Of a DNA stretch of 64,000 bases, positions 1 to 8,136 are shown in pieces. The notes under the pieces are model-generated. The model had not been told where the DNA came from, did no database searches, and saw only the letters and a list, made by a program, of their open reading frames with translations. Numbering within the stretch: position 1 is the stretch's first letter; each line of letters starts with the position of its first letter. This DNA comes from an uncultured Marinococcus sp. (GTDB lineage Bacteria > Bacillota > Bacilli > Bacillales > Marinococcaceae), in contig NZ_CANLSU010000002.1 of NCBI RefSeq assembly GCF_947493875.1, forward strand, positions 482,920 through 546,919, written 5' to 3'. The translations under genes and the position numbers were made by a program.

Positions 1-217
1 GAAATGATCGGAAACAAAAGCGAAATATTTCTCTATCTATTTCTATTATGAAACATATAAGCAAAGAACTCCACTGTATAATTTGGCAAAAAAAGTACAA
101 TAGTAAAACTGAAGATAGTGCTATAATAGAGATAGAACTAAAATACCCGGGCTTTCGGAAGCGAAATTATTTCTGGCAGTGACCGTTGTTGACGATGATG
201 GATAGGGGGCAGGCAAA
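1..217. other. Upstream region of the stress-protein gene
   Basis: This AT-rich stretch at the left edge holds no gene that I can support. A good -10 hexamer TATAAT lies at 122-127, but I see no convincing -35 box 17 bases before it. The transcript for the downstream gene could start near 134 and would have a leader of about 85 bases ending in the ribosome site AGGGGG (207-212). Confidence 0.4.
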
Positions 218-1105
218 ATGGAAAAAAGGTACAATCGTATTTTAGTGGCAACAGATGGATCGGTGGAAGCTGAATTTGCACTGAAAAAAGGCATTGCGCT
301 CGCCAAAGCGTATGATTGTTCATTGGGAATCTGCTACATTATCGACTACAACCATTACAGCCAGGCCCGGCTTCATACTACGGATTTATTACAGGCATCA
401 AAGGAAAAAGGGGAAGAAATTATTGCTGCCTGCAGAGAGGAAGCCGAAAATGCAGGGCTCACAGATATAACCGTGTTTTTAGAAAATGGATCTCCGAAAA
501 CTACTATTCCCAAGGATATTGCGAAAAGGTTTAAAGCAGACTTGATTCTTTGCGGGGCTTCAGGGATAGGCACATTTGAAAGATTTATTGTTGGAAGCGT
601 TTCCGCGGGAATCGTAAGAAATGCAGAATGTGACGCCTGGGTGGTTAGAAATAAACGAGATATTGAAAAATACAACAGTATTCTGATCGCAGTAGATGAC
701 TCCGAAATGTCAGCCAATGCCTTTCGGGCCGGGCTGGCGATGGCAGAGGAGGAAGAAGCGAAGGCCGTGGTTACCCATGTTATTCATACACCGCTCGTTT
801 CATCGGTAGAAAAAACAAGGGGCAATGTCATTGAAATATTTAAGAAAAACGGCAGGAATCTGCTTGAAATATACCGGGAGCTTGCGTTAAAAAGCAACGT
901 TCCCCACGTTTCGTTTGCTTTGGAGTACGGTTCACCCAAAATGGTAATTCCAAAGGATGCTGCGGAAAAATATGAGGCAGACTTAATTGTCTCCGGGGCT
1001 TCCGGAGTCAGCAGTGCCGAACGGCTTCTTCTCGGAAGCGTCGGGGAAAGCATCGTCCGTAGAGCGGAATGCGACGTTCTCGTTGTCAGAAATGAACACA
1101 TTTAA
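218..1105 (+). CDS. Tandem-domain universal stress protein (UspA family)
   Basis: Soluble cytoplasmic protein of 295 residues made of two Usp domains, roughly residues 5-145 and 150-293. Each domain starts with a beta strand and an Asp (ILVATDGS; ILIAVDDS) and carries the family's nucleotide-binding pattern G-x2-G-x9-G-S near its end (GASGIG from residue 113, and a second copy near residue 265). Known members bind ATP or act as stress-survival factors; the exact ligand here is inference. An AGGGGG ribosome site lies 8-9 bases before the ATG. It stands alone, and the next gene is on the opposite strand. The two halves probably arose by duplication. Confidence 0.9.
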   Translation: MEKRYNRILVATDGSVEAEFALKKGIALAKAYDCSLGICYIIDYNHYSQARLHTTDLLQASKEKGEEIIAACREEAENAGLTDITVFLENGSPKTTIPKDIAKRFKADLILCGASGIGTFERFIVGSVSAGIVRNAECDAWVVRNKRDIEKYNSILIAVDDSEMSANAFRAGLAMAEEEEAKAVVTHVIHTPLVSSVEKTRGNVIEIFKKNGRNLLEIYRELALKSNVPHVSFALEYGSPKMVIPKDAAEKYEADLIVSGASGVSSAERLLLGSVGESIVRRAECDVLVVRNEHI

Positions 1106-1205
1106 AATGCTTTCCAAAGTTTAGTTTAGCAGTGAAGCTGGCCTATACCGCAGGAAACCCGGCTGGACGGCAGCCGGGGACTTATTCAATTGATTACATC
1201 AATCA

Positions 1206-1238
1206 CAAAAGCCGGGTATCCATTATGGGTACCCGGCA
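1206..1238 (-). terminator. Terminator of the BCCT-type gene
   Basis: An 8-bp GC-rich stem (GCCGGGTA at 1211-1218 with TACCCGGC at 1230-1237) is followed on the minus strand by TTTTG. It lies just past the stop of the transporter gene. A second hairpin at 1158-1178 (CCCGGCTG with CAGCCGGG) without a U-run follows the stress-protein gene. Confidence 0.65.
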
Positions 1239-1247
1239 AATGCTTTC

Positions 1248-2807
1248 CTATTCTCTTACGTTGTGAATCCATGCTTTGTCCTGATCCATCATTTTCTTCG
1301 CTGCTGCAATTGTAAGGAACTGTATAATAATTATTGGCAGCCCCATGAGGCCTGAAAGAACTTCAAGCGGAGGAAGACCTCCAATTCTCATTAAGATTAA
1401 AGCAAGTGTGGTAATGAGGGCAGCGACCACAATACGAAGGAATTTAGAAGGCTCATTTTTACTCATGTCTTCCGTGCTTGCATACGCTGAGATAGTATAC
1501 GTCGTAGAATCAAGAGTCGTAGTTAAGAAAATCAATGCGACAACCATAAAGATGATCAAAGCAAGACCAGAGAGCGGCAGCGTAGTTAAAATTTGCGGTA
1601 TAGCTGCTATACTGCCCTGATTTTCCACGATGTTAAGCACGTTGAGGTTGCCATTTAAAAACCTGTCTACACCGAGGCCGCCGAGAACTCCCGTAGCTAC
1701 CCAGGAGATAATCGTTGGAGCGGCGAGATACGTCATGATCATTTCTTTAATGGTACGCCCCCGAGAGATCTTTGCGGCAAATACGCTGTGCAGCATTGCC
1801 CAGGTGGCATTGTAGGCAAACCAGAATACGGTGTTACTCTTTATATAGCTGGCCTCTCCGGAGGAAAGGGCTTCAGTGTAAAAGGAAATGTTAATATAGT
1901 TAGTCATAAGAAATCCGAGGCTGCCGGTGAAATAATTCAAAATAAATATTCCCGGGCCTGCCAGCATAATAAACAGAGCAAATATCCCCGCCAGGTACAT
2001 ATTAAACGTACTAAGGCGTTTGATCCCCTTTTCGATCCCGAGATAGGCGCTTAGAGAAAACATGAACACCCAGACGAGTGTTACGATCAGTGTAAGGCCA
2101 AAGCTTATTTCGATTCCAAGCAGCTCTGCGAGGTTGTTGGTAATGATCGGGGAACCGAGCCCGAGCGTTACGGCAGCACCTGCAAGAATGCTGATCAGGA
2201 AAATAACGTCTAAAAATTTACCGCCAAGTCCATCGGTAAACCGATCACCAAAAAGGACGCGGCATGCTTCAGAAATACGCATTAACGGACGTTTGCGCAC
2301 ATGAAGAATGTAGGCCATCGCTGGCGCCGCCATAACGAAAATAGCAAATGTTTGAAAGCTCCAGAGAAACATACTGTAGGAGTTCCCCCACATCAGGGCC
2401 TGTGTGGAACCGGCTTCGACGCCAGTTGGCGGGTCGCTTGCTACGGAGGTCCACTGCACCATTCCGGTACGCATAATAGTGGAGCCGAGCCCCATAGCAA
2501 TTAAAATCGACGCGTATTCAAATAGTGAAAAACGCGGTTTTTCCAACGGATCCCCCAATACAACTTTTCCGTATTTGGAAAAAGAGAAATAAAGTCCGGC
2601 AGCAAGAAGTATTAAACCATACCAAAGATAGCCCCATGTAAATACTTCCACAATGGTATCAAAAATTCCATTTAAAACCTCCATGCTTCGTGTCTCGTAC
2701 AAAGCAAGCGGTATACAGATTGCAATAATGATTAAAAGTGCCGGTACAAAAATCCGATAATCAATCAGCTTTAATTTTGACTGCTGATTGTTATTCTGTT
2801 CACTCAT
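1248..2807 (-). CDS. Divergent BCCT-family transporter
   Basis: Integral membrane protein of 519 residues with about 12 hydrophobic segments, the usual size for betaine/carnitine/choline transporters. The stretch KISRGRTIKE near residue 345 matches the family's ISRGRT core, which places it in BCCT. The tryptophan-rich box that normally precedes it (WTxxxW and WW) is largely missing here and reads FWFAYNATWAMLHSVF, and the usual aromatic cage segment is also altered (MWGNSYSMFLWSF). So the fold and sodium-coupled mechanism are likely, but betaine as substrate is not. The start has an AGGGGG ribosome site. It may help with osmolyte uptake in a salty habitat; that is inference. Confidence 0.8.
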   Translation of the reverse strand: MSEQNNNQQSKLKLIDYRIFVPALLIIIAICIPLALYETRSMEVLNGIFDTIVEVFTWGYLWYGLILLAAGLYFSFSKYGKVVLGDPLEKPRFSLFEYASILIAMGLGSTIMRTGMVQWTSVASDPPTGVEAGSTQALMWGNSYSMFLWSFQTFAIFVMAAPAMAYILHVRKRPLMRISEACRVLFGDRFTDGLGGKFLDVIFLISILAGAAVTLGLGSPIITNNLAELLGIEISFGLTLIVTLVWVFMFSLSAYLGIEKGIKRLSTFNMYLAGIFALFIMLAGPGIFILNYFTGSLGFLMTNYINISFYTEALSSGEASYIKSNTVFWFAYNATWAMLHSVFAAKISRGRTIKEMIMTYLAAPTIISWVATGVLGGLGVDRFLNGNLNVLNIVENQGSIAAIPQILTTLPLSGLALIIFMVVALIFLTTTLDSTTYTISAYASTEDMSKNEPSKFLRIVVAALITTLALILMRIGGLPPLEVLSGLMGLPIIIIQFLTIAAAKKMMDQDKAWIHNVRE

Positions 2808-3161
2808 TGATATCCCCCTTTTTATTTTGTTTTTTCATGATGGCTGTGAAAATTAAGAAATGCAGGAAGCAAATAAATCACAATAAATCCATATGAAAAA
2901 TATCAATAATCCTCTCCTTCCTCAAAAAACAGTCAAGTAAACTAAAACATGAATTTTATTTACCTATTTAATTTTAAAAATGACGATTAAAAAAAGCAGT
3001 GCCAACATAGCCCTGCTGAAGTAATCATAGTATGTAATTTTTTATAAAGGCAAAATCTCCTGATTAGTTAATAAAGAAAAACTAAGCCCGGAATCCTGCT
3101 TCAAAAATTCTTATCAAGGGAAAGAAAATAAAAAGAATTAAAATAAAAGGAGCGGGTACTA
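2808..3161. other. Divergent intergenic region
   Basis: A 354-base AT-rich gap between two genes that point away from each other, so it must hold both promoters. I could not assign hexamers with confidence and saw no repeat, RNA structure or small gene. The ribosome site of the right-hand gene (AAAAGGAG) is at 3147-3154. Confidence 0.4.
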
Positions 3162-3560
3162 ATGGCGGCAATTAAACCTTTTCTTATGTTTCAGGGGAAT
3201 GCAGAGGAAGCACTCAATTATTATGAGAGCCTGCTTGATGAAGCAAAAATTGTGAGTTTAAGCAGATACGGTCCGCATGAATCCGGCAAAGAAGGAAATG
3301 TTATGCAGGCCGTGCTTTCGCTGCAGGGGCAGGAATTCATATGCATGGACAGTAACGTGAAGCACGATTTTACATTCACACCCTCTTTTTCGCTTTTTGT
3401 TAACTGCGAATCCGACCAGGAGATTGAGTATCTGTATAACCATCTCTCCGAAGGCGGCAAGAAGCTGATGGCTTTAAAAGATTACGGATTCAGTAAACGC
3501 TTCGCATAGATCCAGGACAGATTTAATGTTTCGTGGCAACTGAACCTGCCGTCTGATTAA
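3162..3560 (+). pseudogene. VOC/PhnB-like protein interrupted by one stop codon
   Basis: The open frame codes for 115 residues of a PhnB-like vicinal-oxygen-chelate protein (start AAIKPFLMFQGNAEEALNYY) and stops at TAG 3507-3509. The same frame then continues for 16 more codons, IQDRFNVSWQLNLPSD, to TAA at 3558-3560. Family members end in a pattern like F-x-W-[IV]-x-D-[RK]-[FY]-[GN]-V-S-W-Q-[LI], so the TAG sits exactly where Trp (TGG) is expected. A single G-to-A change explains it. The ribosome site and start are intact. The truncated product would lack the last strand, which normally supplies part of the active-site barrel. A sequencing error is possible. Confidence 0.8.
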
Positions 3561-3701
3561 CAAAGGGCCAATATGAAAGGTCTGTTATAACTGAAGAGTG
3601 TACCTTGAAAGAGCTTTTCTGTTTTTCATTTATTGATTGTAGATAAATACAGCATCCCTTATAATAAAAACATCAGTATCAATAGGGTTTTTGGCAAATT
3701 T

Positions 3702-3715
3702 TGAAAGCGTATACA
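3702..3715. promoter_or_regulatory. Probable cre site for CcpA before the esterase gene
   Basis: TGAAAGCGTATACA matches the Bacillus catabolite-responsive element TGWAANCGNTNWCA at 13 of 14 positions. It overlaps a -10-like TACAAT (3712-3717) and lies 57 bases before the ATG of the hydrolase, a position expected to give repression on good carbon sources. ccpA itself is in this window at 57.8 kb. Confidence 0.6.
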
Positions 3716-3771
3716 ATTAGTGTTTATTGTAATACAGTTTATATCACCAATAGAAAGCAGGAGAGCTGGAA

Positions 3772-4713
3772 ATGAAAGAAAAAATTCAGAATGAATTGCA
3801 CGCAGTGCTGGAAGGGCTTCCGGAAATGAAGTTTTCCAGCCGCGAAGAAATCAGGAACAGCCGTGTGTTAACGAAACAGGCATTTGAGGGAGAGGCCCCC
3901 ATCAGCCGAAGCAAAGTGAGGATTACAGATAAACATATTCCCGGCCATGAGGAAGGACAGAATATAAGGGTTCGTATATATGAACCGGTTATGCCGGTAA
4001 AAACAATTTCTCCAGGCTTATACTGGATCCATGGAGGCGGATATTTGAGCGGCACACCGGAAATGAATGATGAGCTGTGCGAAAGGTTTGTGCTCGAAGC
4101 AGGCTGTGTGGTTATTTCTGTGGCTTACCGGCTCGCCCCGGAATATCCTTTTCCGGCCGGAGTGGAGGACTGCTATGCTGGTCTCAAATGGGTGGCCGGG
4201 CACGCCGGCGAACTCGGAATAGATGAAGAGCGTATTGGGGTAGCCGGGCATAGTGCCGGCGGGGGATTGACAGCAGCTGTCTCTCTTATGGCAAGAGACC
4301 GGGGCGGCCCGGCGATAGCTTTTCAAATGCCGCTCTGTCCAATGCTTGACTATAGAAATGTCACTGTTTCAAGCCGGGAAATCACGGATACAAGGGTATG
4401 GAACTATTACTCCAACCGGGCAGCATGGAAAGCTTATCTCGGTGATCATATTGAAAACGTTCCCGCCTACGCTTCTCCAGCTCAGGCAGAGGATTTTTCT
4501 AGTCTGCCGTCTACTTATACAATGGTGGGGAGTGCGGATCCGTTTCGGGATGAAACGATAGAATATATTACGCGGTTAAGCCAGGCGGGGGTGCAGGCAG
4601 AATTTCACCTGTACCCGGGGTGCTTTCATGGCTTTGAAGGCATTGCCCCGCAGGCAGAAGTCAGCCAGCGGGCGGTCAGAGGATATATAGATGCTTTAAA
4701 GAGAAATCTGTAA
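3772..4713 (+). CDS. Alpha/beta hydrolase, hormone-sensitive-lipase type esterase
   Basis: Cytoplasmic esterase/lipase of 313 residues. It has the HSL oxyanion-hole motif HGGG at residues 87-90, the nucleophile elbow GHSAGG with Ser161, the acid loop in GSADPFRDE and the catalytic His in CFHGFEG near the C-terminus, so the triad is complete. No signal peptide is seen. Members hydrolyse short-chain esters, often carboxylic esters from the surroundings. The ribosome site GCAGGAG precedes the ATG. The gene stands alone, and the candidate cre site upstream suggests catabolite repression. The natural substrate cannot be told from sequence. Confidence 0.9.
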   Translation: MKEKIQNELHAVLEGLPEMKFSSREEIRNSRVLTKQAFEGEAPISRSKVRITDKHIPGHEEGQNIRVRIYEPVMPVKTISPGLYWIHGGGYLSGTPEMNDELCERFVLEAGCVVISVAYRLAPEYPFPAGVEDCYAGLKWVAGHAGELGIDEERIGVAGHSAGGGLTAAVSLMARDRGGPAIAFQMPLCPMLDYRNVTVSSREITDTRVWNYYSNRAAWKAYLGDHIENVPAYASPAQAEDFSSLPSTYTMVGSADPFRDETIEYITRLSQAGVQAEFHLYPGCFHGFEGIAPQAEVSQRAVRGYIDALKRNL

Positions 4714-4808
4714 CAGCTGGGTAGTAATAGCCTGCAACGATTTTATAAACGCTCCGGACATTGCTAATATTGTTAGTGATAAAGTATTTGCAAAAAGGAG
4801 GAAATATA

Positions 4809-5087
4809 GTGTGGGGAATTAGAATTAAAGAAGACAAGGAGCATATTGTAATCAAATGGATGCTTTCTAGAATAAAAATACCCAAAAATACTATCACAAA
4901 CCTTTATTTTGACAATACTTACAGCGGAAAAGAAGCTGATGCTGTGAGAATTGGTATCCCGGGAGGCACTATGCGCCAGCTTTTTATTGAAACAACGGCA
5001 AAAAATTATGTGTTATTTACATATAATGAACAGCAGTATGCCCGCAGGATCCAGAAGATGATTGAAGAAAATAATAACACCGTCTAA
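4809..5087 (+). CDS. SunI/YnzG-like small protein
   Basis: The reading frame is open from an ATG at 4761, but an AAGGAGG site at 4795-4801 sits 7 bases before GTG 4809, so the product is probably 92 residues. The sequence pattern (WGIRIKEDKEHIVIKW, then KIPKNTI, DNTYSGKEADAVRIGIPGG, and YVLFTYNEQQYARRI) resembles the SunI/YnzG family, whose founding member protects Bacillus subtilis 168 from the lantibiotic-like sublancin. No bacteriocin gene is nearby, and many YnzG-type relatives have no known immunity role. There is no obvious long membrane span once the upstream ATG is discarded. The similarity is recalled, not computed. Confidence 0.65.
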   Translation: MWGIRIKEDKEHIVIKWMLSRIKIPKNTITNLYFDNTYSGKEADAVRIGIPGGTMRQLFIETTAKNYVLFTYNEQQYARRIQKMIEENNNTV

Positions 5088-5093
5088 GAGCAC

Positions 5094-5124
5094 AAAGCCT
5101 CCTGAAGCCTTCAGGGGGCTTTAT
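5094..5124 (+). terminator. Terminator after the SunI-like gene
   Basis: A 12-bp stem with one G-U pair (AAAGCCTCCTGA at 5094-5105 with TCAGGGGGCTTT at 5111-5122), a 5-base loop and a short T-rich tail. Confidence 0.75.
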
Positions 5125-5272
5125 TAGTTGATCGGAATGCTGAGGCATGAAATTAGGTCGTTAGTAGAAGGTTGAAGGCTTCGTGGAAAGGTAATGATAT
5201 AACTAAGATAAAAAATCAAAAGGGAAAATCCGCCACGGTGATAAAACACTCATCTATAAGGAGATGTTAATC

Positions 5273-5590
5273 GTGTTAGTTCTTCCTGGACGAATAGTAA
5301 AAATCCGTATTTCATTAGAAGATCAGGCTTCGGGGGAGAAAAAAGATGGAAAATACACCTTTGGGTTTCAATTTCCGCAGTGGCAGGGTAAAGGACGATA
5401 TGCTAATGGTGCGAAAAAAAGAGCGCGCATGATTTTTTATGTAAAAGATGAAAATGAACAGCTGATGTTTCAATATTCAATTACAGAAATTCAGCGGCAG
5501 GATCACTGCGTGATTTCGACAAGATATGAAAAGAGGATTCCTGAAGAATTCCAAAAAGACATCCGGCAGATTATTATTCATTTTGTCTGA
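5273..5590 (+). CDS. Hypothetical protein
   Basis: I do not recognise this protein of 105 residues. AAGGAG at 5258-5263 touches the ATG at 5264 and is 9 bases before the in-frame GTG at 5273, so GTG is the better start. The chain is basic in the middle (GAKKRARMIFYV) and looks like a small all-beta or alpha/beta domain with no signal peptide or membrane span. It ends 50 bases before the acidic protein gene and may share its transcript, since no terminator separates them. Confidence 0.65.
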   Translation: MLVLPGRIVKIRISLEDQASGEKKDGKYTFGFQFPQWQGKGRYANGAKKRARMIFYVKDENEQLMFQYSITEIQRQDHCVISTRYEKRIPEEFQKDIRQIIIHFV

Positions 5591-5641
5591 ATAAATACAA
5601 TAATATATTCTCGATGGAGAGAATTGAAAAGAGGGATTGCA

Positions 5642-6694
5642 TTGGCTGAAAAGGAACAATCATCAGAGGAACAGGCAAATGTCGTTATTACAAATGAGGA
5701 CGGAGAAGATGAAGAAGTAGACCTTTATATGATGAGCGTAAAAGATATAAAAGCTCTCGCCAAAGAAAGCGGCCTCGAATTATCTTCTACAAAAAAACAG
5801 GACATGATTAATGAAATCATGAACGAAGTGGAAAGCGAAGGCAGCGGGGAAGAGCAGGAGTCGGAAGACGAAGAAAACCAGGAGCAGCAGGAAGAGAAAG
5901 GCGAAGAGCTTCCTGAGGAGGAAGAGCAGGAAGAGCCGAGCAGCGAAAATGAAGAAGAGGGTTCCTCCTCAGAGGAAAAACAAAACCAGGCAAACGTTAT
6001 TGTTACAAATGAAGATGGCGAAGATGAAGAAATCAATTTATATACACAGAGTACAGAATATATTCAGGCTCTTGCTGAAGAGAGCGGCCTTGAGCTCTCT
6101 TCCACAGATAAAAAAGGAATGATTGATGAAATCATGGACGAGGTTAACAGCAGTGAAGGCGGGGAGCAGCCCGAAGAAAATACAGAAGAGACTTCTGAGG
6201 AACAAAAGCAGGAAACAGCAGGCAGTGAGGAAAATACGGATGAAGATTCTTCAGAAGTGCAAAGCAGTGAAGAAGAAACGTCAGGTGAAGAAGAACAGGA
6301 AGATCCTGCTGCAGAAGAAGACGAGGAAAACGAAAACGCAGACTCTTCGCAGGAGCAGGAGAGTTCGTCAGAAGATCACGAAGAAGAAACAAAAGAAAAC
6401 AGTGGTAAAGTAGAGCAGGAAGAACCAGCGGCCGAAGAGGAAAATACAAAAGAAGAGTCTTCGTTTATTTCTGAAGAAGCAACCAGCCAGCTTCTCGAAG
6501 ACGTAAAGCATTCGTTGATTGACGAATTAAAAGATGATTTATATGAAGACGTAAAACAGGAGCTCGTCCAGCAGCTGCGCAATGAGCTGCTCGGTGATTC
6601 TGAAAGCGATCTGTTGAATGAAATTAAGTCTAAGGTCATGGAAAGCGTCAAAAAAGACTTGAACAGCGCACTTGCAAAAGATGAATCTGCATAA
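5642..6694 (+). CDS. Highly acidic protein with two SAP-like motifs
   Basis: Probable cytoplasmic protein of 350 residues, dominated by Glu, Asp and Ser. Two copies of a 51-residue unit (DNA 5678-5830 and 5993-6145) share the pattern N-V-[VI]-[IV]-T-N-E-D-G-E-D-E-E, then LY-x2-S-x3-I-x-ALA-x-ESGLELSST, then K-x2-MI-x-EIM-x-EV. The second half of the unit looks like a SAP or Rho-N helix-extended-helix fold. The units are separated by low-complexity acidic linkers, and the last 75 residues form amphipathic helices. Start choice: TTG 5642 has GAGGGA 5 bases upstream; TTG 5624 is the alternative. No signal peptide. Function is unknown; nucleic-acid or protein binding is only a guess. Confidence 0.75.
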   Translation: MAEKEQSSEEQANVVITNEDGEDEEVDLYMMSVKDIKALAKESGLELSSTKKQDMINEIMNEVESEGSGEEQESEDEENQEQQEEKGEELPEEEEQEEPSSENEEEGSSSEEKQNQANVIVTNEDGEDEEINLYTQSTEYIQALAEESGLELSSTDKKGMIDEIMDEVNSSEGGEQPEENTEETSEEQKQETAGSEENTDEDSSEVQSSEEETSGEEEQEDPAAEEDEENENADSSQEQESSSEDHEEETKENSGKVEQEEPAAEEENTKEESSFISEEATSQLLEDVKHSLIDELKDDLYEDVKQELVQQLRNELLGDSESDLLNEIKSKVMESVKKDLNSALAKDESA

Positions 6695-6722
6695 AAAAAG
6701 CCCGGGCCCGGGCCTTTTTTTA
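6694..6722 (+). terminator. Strong terminator after the acidic protein gene
   Basis: A perfect GC palindrome at 6700-6713 (GCCCGGGCCCGGGC) sits between runs of A and T, giving a hairpin with a T7 tail right at the stop codon. Confidence 0.9.
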
Positions 6723-6786
6723 TGCTTATACTGAATAGATACTCCTCTTTGATGTTTAATATGCCCGGTTAAAAGGAAAAGCTTAA

Positions 6787-6850
6787 CTTGTGGTTAAAAT
6801 AGATGTTCATCAATCACCCCAAACATCGTCGTTTAGCTTAAAACCACAAG
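6787..6850 (+). promoter_or_regulatory. Nested inverted repeats before the alcohol dehydrogenase gene
   Basis: CTTGTGGTT (6787-6795) and its exact complement AACCACAAG (6842-6850) flank 46 bases. Inside lies a second pair, GATGTT with AACATC near 6802-6828. The right outer arm ends directly against the GGAGG ribosome site at 6851. AGCTTAA is repeated at 6780-6786 and 6835-6841. This could be an operator pair or an RNA hairpin that affects ribosome access. Confidence 0.5.
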
Positions 6851-6862
6851 GAGGCTTCACTA

Positions 6863-8035
6863 ATGAGTAGATTTACGATTCCAAGAGACATTTATTTTGA
6901 AGATAATGCGCTTGAAGTACTGCGCACATTTGAAGGAAAAAAAGCCACGCTCGTTATCGGGGGCGGCTCTGTGAAGAAGAACGGTAATTTAGACCGCATT
7001 CAGGAGCATCTTGCTGCAGCAAATATTGAAACTGAAGTTCTGGAAGGATACAATACAGAACCGACCGCAAAAATGGTCAAAGAAGGTGCAGAAGAAATGC
7101 GTTCCTTCGCACCTGACTGGATTATAGGCATCGGCGGCGGTTCTGCAATGGACGCTGCTAAAGCGATGTGGCTCTTTTATGAGCATCCTGGTCTTTCCTT
7201 CGAGGATGCCACGAAGCCATTTGAATTGCCGCGTCTCCGCCAAAAGGCGAAATTCGCCGGCATTCCTACGACGAGCGGCAGCGGCTCTGAAGTTTCCAAC
7301 CTTTCAGTAGTGGCAGACGAAAAAACAAACGTCAAGTATCCGCTTGCAGACTTTGGCCTGACGCCGGATATTGCTATTATTGATCCGATTATGGTGGAGG
7401 ATCTGCCAAAGCATATTGCCGCTTACACGGGTATGGATGCTTTCACCCATACTATTGAATCTTACGTAGCTAAACCGCGCACCTTATATACTAACATTCT
7501 TGCTCTCGGCGGGGCAGAAGTGATTAAAGATAACCTAAAAGCATCGTATAATGGCGATCATGAAGCCGGTAAGCAGATGCACAGCATTCAGGCTATGGCC
7601 GGGATGGCATTTGCGAATGCGGTGCTTGGTAATGTGCACAGTCTTGCTCATAAAAGCGGACCTACGTTTGATATTCCCCATGGCTATGCCAATGCGATTT
7701 ACCTTCCGTACGTTATTGAGTTCAACCGTGCAGTGGTAGAAGACCGTTATGCAGAAATCGCGCGCCGCCTGCATTTACAGGGGCAGACAGATAAAGAATT
7801 GACAGATTCGCTTGTAGAGTATATTTTTGAACTCAATAAAGATTTAGGATTGGCGGTAACACTTGAAGAATTTGGTGTTTCTGAAAAGGATTTTGAAGAA
7901 CACCTGGATACAATGGCTCAAAATGCACTTAGCGATCCGTGTACCGGCACCAATCCGCGGGAAACATCCTTCGAACAGATGAAGGACTTGTTTAAAGCTT
8001 CGTATTACGGTAAAGAAGCTCTGGTAAAAGGCTGA
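6863..8035 (+). CDS. Iron-containing alcohol dehydrogenase
   Basis: Cytoplasmic NAD(P)-dependent group III alcohol dehydrogenase of 390 residues, full length for the family. The nucleotide-binding loop GGGSAMDAAK is at residues 91-100. The metal site is complete: Asp and His in GMDAFTHTIES near residue 192, then His in HSLAHKSG near 260 and in IPHGYANA near 275. Family members interconvert alcohols and aldehydes, in many cases ethanol, butanol or 1,3-propanediol; the substrate is not clear here. GGAGG lies 7 bases before the ATG. Single-gene unit with its own terminator. Confidence 0.92.
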   Translation: MSRFTIPRDIYFEDNALEVLRTFEGKKATLVIGGGSVKKNGNLDRIQEHLAAANIETEVLEGYNTEPTAKMVKEGAEEMRSFAPDWIIGIGGGSAMDAAKAMWLFYEHPGLSFEDATKPFELPRLRQKAKFAGIPTTSGSGSEVSNLSVVADEKTNVKYPLADFGLTPDIAIIDPIMVEDLPKHIAAYTGMDAFTHTIESYVAKPRTLYTNILALGGAEVIKDNLKASYNGDHEAGKQMHSIQAMAGMAFANAVLGNVHSLAHKSGPTFDIPHGYANAIYLPYVIEFNRAVVEDRYAEIARRLHLQGQTDKELTDSLVEYIFELNKDLGLAVTLEEFGVSEKDFEEHLDTMAQNALSDPCTGTNPRETSFEQMKDLFKASYYGKEALVKG

Positions 8036-8063
8036 GTATAAAAGGAAAAAAGACAAACCGGAA

Positions 8064-8088
8064 ACCCCGATTGCTTCGGGGTTTTTTC
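8064..8088 (+). terminator. Terminator after the alcohol dehydrogenase gene
   Basis: A CCCCGA/TCGGGG stem followed by TTTTTT at 8082-8087. Confidence 0.85.
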
Positions 8089-8136
8089 CTTGGGTACTGA
8101 TCCTGTAGCAGAGGTCAGGAGAAGGAGAGATGTGTT

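Noticed and set aside
5725..6651. Long minus-strand and shifted frames inside the acidic protein gene
   Set aside because: They are Ser- or Arg/Lys-rich mirror frames of the GAA/GAG-rich coding strand and have no ribosome sites.
6700..6713. GC palindrome as a recombination or integration site
   Set aside because: It sits directly after a stop codon and before a T-run, so it is a terminator.
6787..6850. Rex redox operator before the alcohol dehydrogenase gene
   Set aside because: Rex sites need TTGTGA and TCACAA about 6 bases apart; here the arms read TTGTGG/CCACAA and are more than 40 bases apart.
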